Shown here in pieces: positions 29,535 through 32,507 of a stretch of DNA of 32,507 bases. Origin of the DNA: Microcaldota archaeon (GTDB taxonomy: Archaea > Micrarchaeota > Micrarchaeia > Micrarchaeales > Micrarchaeaceae); contig JAJZZO010000013.1 in assembly GCA_021797495.1 (NCBI GenBank), forward strand, positions 1 to 32,507, in the 5' to 3' direction. A program made the position numbers and the translations under genes. A model generated the notes under the pieces. The model was not told the origin of the DNA and did not search any database. It saw only the letters and a list, made by a program, of their open reading frames with translations. Positions within the stretch are counted from its first letter, which is position 1, and each line of letters starts with the position of its first letter.

Positions 29535-30899
29535 TCATGTGCTCTTTTGCTGCTGGGGTGCATCGTCTCTCGATGGACCGAATGCCCTTACTGCGCTGTG
29601 GTGCGGCACGTGGATGTGCCTGCGCCATGTTGCCAGTTCGCCGCCGGGCATGTTCCTAAGCACATAATATATGGTACCTATTGCAGCTATTCCGAAAAGG
29701 AATTCGAGGCTTATAATGTCGAGGTATGCCACTATTACCAATATCCCCAGTATGCCAGCGATCGATACAGCAGGTATGTACCTTTTCTCCTGCTGCTGCT
29801 TCTTTTTAAGGTTAAAGTAAAAATATATTGCGGATACGTTTATTATGAGATATGCGCTTAGCACTGCTGCATTCGAAGAATCCACAATAGTGCCGAATGA
29901 TACTACAAGAAGAAAGACTATTGCGAGCGCGGCAGAAACAATTATCGCGTTTACGGGAGTTGAAAACCTGTCTATGTAACCCAGCACCCCAGGAAGCTCG
30001 TGGTCTCTTCCCAAAGCGAAGAACACCCTGGACGTGCCAAGCACACCGGTAAGTATTACGCCTGCAGTCGCAGTTATACCGCCTAGCGCAATTATAGCAT
30101 CGAGTATGCTGTTGTGCATGCTTTTTATCGCAGTAGAAAGCGGTGCTGCGGAACTTGCAAGTGCAGTGTATGGAACCAGACCGACAGCCACAAGAGCGAC
30201 AATGATGTATATCACTGTAGATATTATTATTGAGAGCATTATCGCTTTTGGTATTGTCTTTTCAGGATCCTTGACCTCATCGCTTATGGTAGTCACGCGC
30301 GAGAAGCCCGTGAATGCAAAAAATATTATGGCTGCACCGGCGATCGTTCCGGTGAATCCGTTCGGCATAAAATCGGTGAAGTTTGAAGAGTGAAAGCTTC
30401 CAAATCCGAATGCTATGAATATCAATAGTATAACTATGTTTATCACGACGAAAGCAGATATGGTTTTTGCGGAATTTTTTATTCCAAGTATGTTTATGAT
30501 AGCAAATGCGATTATTGCAGCTATGGCGAAGTATACTGTATTTATGTGCGATGAAAAGAATATGTTCACATAACCGCCCATGCTTAGCGACACGGCGGCA
30601 ATGGCTATTATGTTGCCGAATGTCCATAGCCATCCGCCTATGAATCCGGCAAACGGCCTGAAAGACTCCTTTGCGTATTCGTATACTCCGCCCTCTTTGG
30701 CCACATGACGCGCTATCTCGGCGAAGCTCAAGCCAGTGAGCAGGGCTATTATGGCAGACAGTATTATCGATATTATTATTGACGGGCCTGCGTGTCCTAT
30801 AGCGACGCCGATTATGACGAATATGCCTGCGCCTATTATTGCCCCGAGGTTTATCATTACGGCCTGCAACAGGGTTACGGACCTTGACAACGCATTCAT
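29535..30899 (-). CDS. APC-superfamily amino acid permease
   Basis: 454 residues, 12 membrane helices. Helix 1 carries the glycine-rich substrate-binding signature GAIIGAGIFVIIG. It is followed by LTGLSFAEIARHVAKEGGVYEYAKESF, GGWLWTFGNIIAIAAVSL, IIFFAFTGFSRVTTISDEVKDPEKTIPKAI and LGTSRVFFALGRDHELP, which match amino acid/polyamine/organocation permeases. The substrate (amino acid or polyamine) is not decided. The C-terminal about 35 residues are a His/Arg-rich soluble tail (WRRHIHVPHHSAVRAFG). ATG at 30899 lies 20 nt after the csaA stop, so the two genes may be co-transcribed. Confidence 0.88.
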   Translation of the reverse strand: MNALSRSVTLLQAVMINLGAIIGAGIFVIIGVAIGHAGPSIIISIILSAIIALLTGLSFAEIARHVAKEGGVYEYAKESFRPFAGFIGGWLWTFGNIIAIAAVSLSMGGYVNIFFSSHINTVYFAIAAIIAFAIINILGIKNSAKTISAFVVINIVILLIFIAFGFGSFHSSNFTDFMPNGFTGTIAGAAIIFFAFTGFSRVTTISDEVKDPEKTIPKAIMLSIIISTVIYIIVALVAVGLVPYTALASSAAPLSTAIKSMHNSILDAIIALGGITATAGVILTGVLGTSRVFFALGRDHELPGVLGYIDRFSTPVNAIIVSAALAIVFLLVVSFGTIVDSSNAAVLSAYLIINVSAIYFYFNLKKKQQQEKRYIPAVSIAGILGILVIVAYLDIISLEFLFGIAAIGTIYYVLRNMPGGELATWRRHIHVPHHSAVRAFGPSRDDAPQQQKST

Positions 30900-30919
30900 G
30901 TGACCACAGAGTATATTTA

Positions 30920-31246
30920 CTAGCTTATCCTGCTCCCAATTGGGGCATCGGGATAAACTCCAAGTATCATTACGCCGTTGCTGGTAAGTGCACCTAAGAC
31001 TAACACTTCAGAGATAAAATTTGCAACCTGCTTCGGCTTGAAATTGACGACAGCCACAACCTTGCGGCTTATAAGCTCTTCTTTGCCGTAGTTGGTTATC
31101 TGGGCGGAAGAATGTTTCAACCCTATCCCAGGGCCGAAGTCTATTGTAAGCTTATAAGCTGGTTTCAGAGCTTCGGGAAAATCGTCAACGGCATTTATGA
31201 CTCCTATACGCATATCAACTTTCTCGAAGTCGCTGTATTCTATCAT
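30920..31246 (-). CDS. csaA: CsaA-type tRNA-binding/chaperone-like protein
   Basis: 108 residues from ATG at 31246; an upstream start at 31300 would add an atypical segment. DFEKVDMRIGVINAVDDFPEA, KPAYKLTIDFGPGIGLKHSSAQIT, KVVAVVNFKPKQVANFISEVLVLGA and IGSRIS follow the CsaA/EMAP-II-like OB fold closely. It forms a dimer and binds tRNA in related proteins; a secretion-chaperone role is described for the bacterial protein. It lies upstream of the permease gene on the minus strand. Confidence 0.93.
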   Translation of the reverse strand: MIEYSDFEKVDMRIGVINAVDDFPEALKPAYKLTIDFGPGIGLKHSSAQITNYGKEELISRKVVAVVNFKPKQVANFISEVLVLGALTSNGVMILGVYPDAPIGSRIS

Positions 31247-31423
31247 GATACCACAATACATAGTGCAAGCATTTGAAACGGAAGCGTATATTGAATGCAT
31301 TACAACAGTGCATATTATGCATGTAAAAGATTTAGACTTGCTTATTTAGATTGTGCACCGATGTTTCCGAAAATAGTGGCTGTAATGATTGCCACAAATC
31401 GGTTTTGCAATGCTATACAGAGC

Positions 31424-31591
31424 TTAGCTTAATGGGCTAGTGCACTTTTGCAGTCCTAGCTTATACAAGAAGCTCCCAGTGCATTGAGCATACGCATTGA
31501 CATTAGCTTGATTGTCTTGTAATATTATTATGCCAAGGACTATTATAGCAATAATGATTATTATCCCGACTATTATGATTCCCATTCCCAT
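31424..31591 (-). CDS. 55-residue single-helix membrane protein with two cysteines
   Basis: ATG at 31591 to TAA at 31424-31426. A start rich in Gly, Met and Ile leads into one long hydrophobic helix (about 4-23). A polar stretch follows (LQDNQANVNAYAQ) with Cys37 and Cys50 in the exterior or lumenal part (QCTGSFLYKLGLQKC), which could form a disulfide. A TTTAAATA box (31629-31622 on this strand) and GTGATTGAG before the ATG support expression. An internal ATG two codons later is possible. No family is recognised. Confidence 0.55.
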   Translation of the reverse strand: MGMGIIIVGIIIIIAIIVLGIIILQDNQANVNAYAQCTGSFLYKLGLQKCTSPLS

Positions 31592-31693
31592 CTCAATCAC
31601 GCTATCACTTGTATCTTCAAGTATTTAAAGCTTTATATTTTTTAGTAAAGATGTATTTCTTATAATTACATAAGAGCTTTGCCCCTCTTAAGA

Positions 31694-31779
31694 TGCAGGG
31701 AGAGAGATTTGAACTCTCGAACCCGCTAGGGGAACAGGCCCTGAACCTGTCGCATTTGACCAGGCTTTGCTATCCCTGC
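31694..31779 (-). tRNA. tRNA-Leu (CAG)
   Basis: 86-nt class II tRNA with a long variable arm (around TCCCCTAGCGGG). The acceptor GCAGGGA pairs perfectly with TCCCTGC, with discriminator A at 31694. The anticodon stem ACAGG/CCTGT and loop TTCAGGG place anticodon CAG at 31743-31741. The T stem GAGAG/CTCTC encloses TTCAAAT. No intron, no encoded CCA. A TATA-like TTATATTTT (about 31807-31815) lies some 30 nt upstream on this strand. Confidence 0.95.
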
Positions 31780-31781
31780 AT

Positions 31782-32000
31782 TTAAAGCGTATAGATTAGC
31801 AAACACAAAATATAATTAGCTAACCCTACGCTTTTCTGGACGCAAGGATTATATATCTTGGGATTTTCTATATTGTGCGTGAGTGATGTGTACCAATCAT
31901 TAAAGTCCTTGAAGCTTGCGTAGACGCCATAGCCAGCGCATGCTCTGCTATTTTTAGCTTTTTCAATGCAAATAGCCTTGGCTTTATTGTTGCGGTTAAT
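31782..32000 (-). pseudogene. possible gene remnant without start codon, cut at the tnpB element
   Basis: A 72-codon open frame on the minus strand ending with TAA at 31782-31784, lacking ATG, GTG or TTG near its beginning. The translation has a protein-like composition (AKAICIEKAKNSRACAGYG, then SFKDFNDWYTSLTHN, IENPKIYNP), and its open frame ends exactly where the inverted-repeat structure (31991-32074) begins. It could be the 3' end of a gene disrupted by insertion of the tnpB element, with the 5' portion lost or beyond the window. It overlaps the tRNA-Leu promoter, and a chance open frame is possible. Confidence 0.25.
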
Positions 32001-32074
32001 TTAACAACGCGAGCGGGAAATCCCACACCCTCTTCAGAGGGTTCCCTTTAGGGGTGGGATGAGAGCGAACCGCA
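31991..32074 (+). repeat. three-way-junction inverted-repeat structure before tnpB
   Basis: Outer stem TGCGGTT (31991-31997) with AACCGCA (32068-32074), extended by CGC/GCG (32008-32010/32065-32067). An inner stem ATCCCAC (32020-32026) pairs with GTGGGAT (32054-32060). It contains two side-by-side hairpins: ACCCTC/GAGGGT with loop TTCA (32027-32042), and CCC/GGG with loop TTTA (32044-32053). Nearly every base of the inner part is paired. In IS200/IS605-type elements subterminal hairpins at the left end are bound by the TnpA transposase. Its position 16 nt before tnpB fits a left end, but a structured leader RNA of tnpB is also possible. Confidence 0.6.
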
Positions 32075-32089
32075 GAAAAGTGTATAAAC

Positions 32090-32507
32090 ATGAATGACGA
32101 TATAAAAGGTATGGAATTGACAAGAGCCTACAAATTCCGAATCTATCCAGATACAAAAAGGCAATCGGGGATAGAGGAAAGTCTGATTCTTGCTCAAAGA
32201 TTCTATAACAAACTTCTTGAGAAATCAATTGATTCATATAAGAAAGGAAATTCAAAGATTTCGATGTCGCAATTCAATCAATCCGTAAAGGAAATAATCG
32301 CCGAGAACAAAGATTTTCTCAAACTTTATTCGCAGACGAGATGCGAGATAGAATACAGGCTTCTGAAGGCATACCAAAACTTCTTCAGGAGGATAAGGGA
32401 AAAGAAGAAAGGAAAGAAGATAAAAGTTGGTTTTCCAAGATTCAAATCACAGGATAGATACGATTCACTAACATATCCTCAGGACAACGGTTCATTCAGT
32501 ATAGAAA
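32090..32507 (+). CDS. tnpB: TnpB, IS200/IS605-family RNA-guided nuclease (5' part)
   Basis: 139 codons are open from ATG at 32090 to the window end with no stop. The alternative ATG at 32111 lies right after AAAGGT and would give the usual short N-terminus starting MELTRAYKFRIYPDTKRQ. The N-terminal KFRIYPDTKRQSGIEESLILAQRFYNKLL and the later KKIKVGFPRFKSQDRYDSLTYPQDNGSFSIE are the N-terminal (OrfB_IS605) domain of TnpB, ancestors of Cas12. The RuvC nuclease, the zinc ribbon, the right end and the guide RNA lie beyond the window. No tnpA gene is seen upstream, so this may be a TnpB-only (IS1341-like) element. Confidence 0.88.
   Translation, partial: MNDDIKGMELTRAYKFRIYPDTKRQSGIEESLILAQRFYNKLLEKSIDSYKKGNSKISMSQFNQSVKEIIAENKDFLKLYSQTRCEIEYRLLKAYQNFFRRIREKKKGKKIKVGFPRFKSQDRYDSLTYPQDNGSFSIE

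Noticed and set aside
30926-30936. GCTCCC as a possible 5' half for the split tRNA-Glu
   Set aside because: It lies within the 3' coding end of csaA, lacks the final G and has no promoter or complementary flank. CGGGAGC matches at about 5515, 10023 and 18310 are likewise inside coding regions.
1-32507. CRISPR array or restriction/defence island
   Set aside because: No regularly spaced direct repeats and no Cas, restriction or known defence proteins were seen; the only mobile-element gene is the partial tnpB.

Overview
The window looks like the chromosome of a DPANN-type archaeon, most like Micrarchaeota/ARMAN lineages. That lineage call is an inference from gene content, not a measured phylogeny. 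Archaeal markers are a histone, archaeal S15 and S3Ae (eS1) ribosomal proteins, an archaeal topoisomerase IA with zinc ribbons, an N1-adenine tRNA methyltransferase, a compact archaeal-type RNase P RNA, an intron-containing tRNA-Met, TTTATATA/TTTAAATA box A promoters, and Shine-Dalgarno sites built on GGTG. Genes are tightly packed, with many 1-11 nt overlaps.

Region 1-9.5 kb: an incomplete tRNA-Glu, a degenerate PAP2-like membrane protein, tRNA-Val, a truncated PIN domain, a B12-type radical SAM protein, a minus-strand run (ABM monooxygenase, coiled-coil protein, dCTP deaminase), tRNA-Gly, a stand-alone protein resembling the N-terminal lobe of M49 peptidases, an MTA/SAH-type deaminase, tRNA-Met with intron, two very small proteins, RNase P RNA, a small membrane protein, a histone and a GNAT acetyltransferase.

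Region 9.5-18 kb is the metabolic core. A phosphate-type MFS transporter is fused to a PhoU-like domain. A minus-strand succinate dehydrogenase/fumarate reductase operon (flavoprotein, iron-sulfur protein, cytochrome-type anchor, plus a 56-residue two-helix protein) diverges from class II fumarase and malic enzyme. Together these interconvert succinate, fumarate, malate and pyruvate and connect to the membrane.

Region 18-31.3 kb: a UPF0200 P-loop kinase, a histidine phosphatase, an agmatinase-family enzyme, a PH-domain protein, valyl-tRNA synthetase with altered signature motifs, S15 and S3Ae, a pair of small DMT/SMR exporters, topoisomerase I overlapping a TrmI-type methyltransferase that lacks the usual N-terminal domain, a candidate non-coding RNA, an APC permease and CsaA.

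Region 31.3-32.5 kb: a 55-residue single-helix protein, tRNA-Leu, an open-frame remnant with no start codon, an elaborate three-way-junction inverted repeat, and the 5' part of an IS200/IS605-type tnpB cut by the window end.

The most interesting items are the three-way-junction element in front of tnpB, the tRNA-Glu without a 5' acceptor strand, the MFS-PhoU fusion, the very compact RNase P RNA, and the promoter/hairpin/terminator unit at 29350-29480. I did not find a clear-cut new defence or multi-gene system. No CRISPR array was seen.
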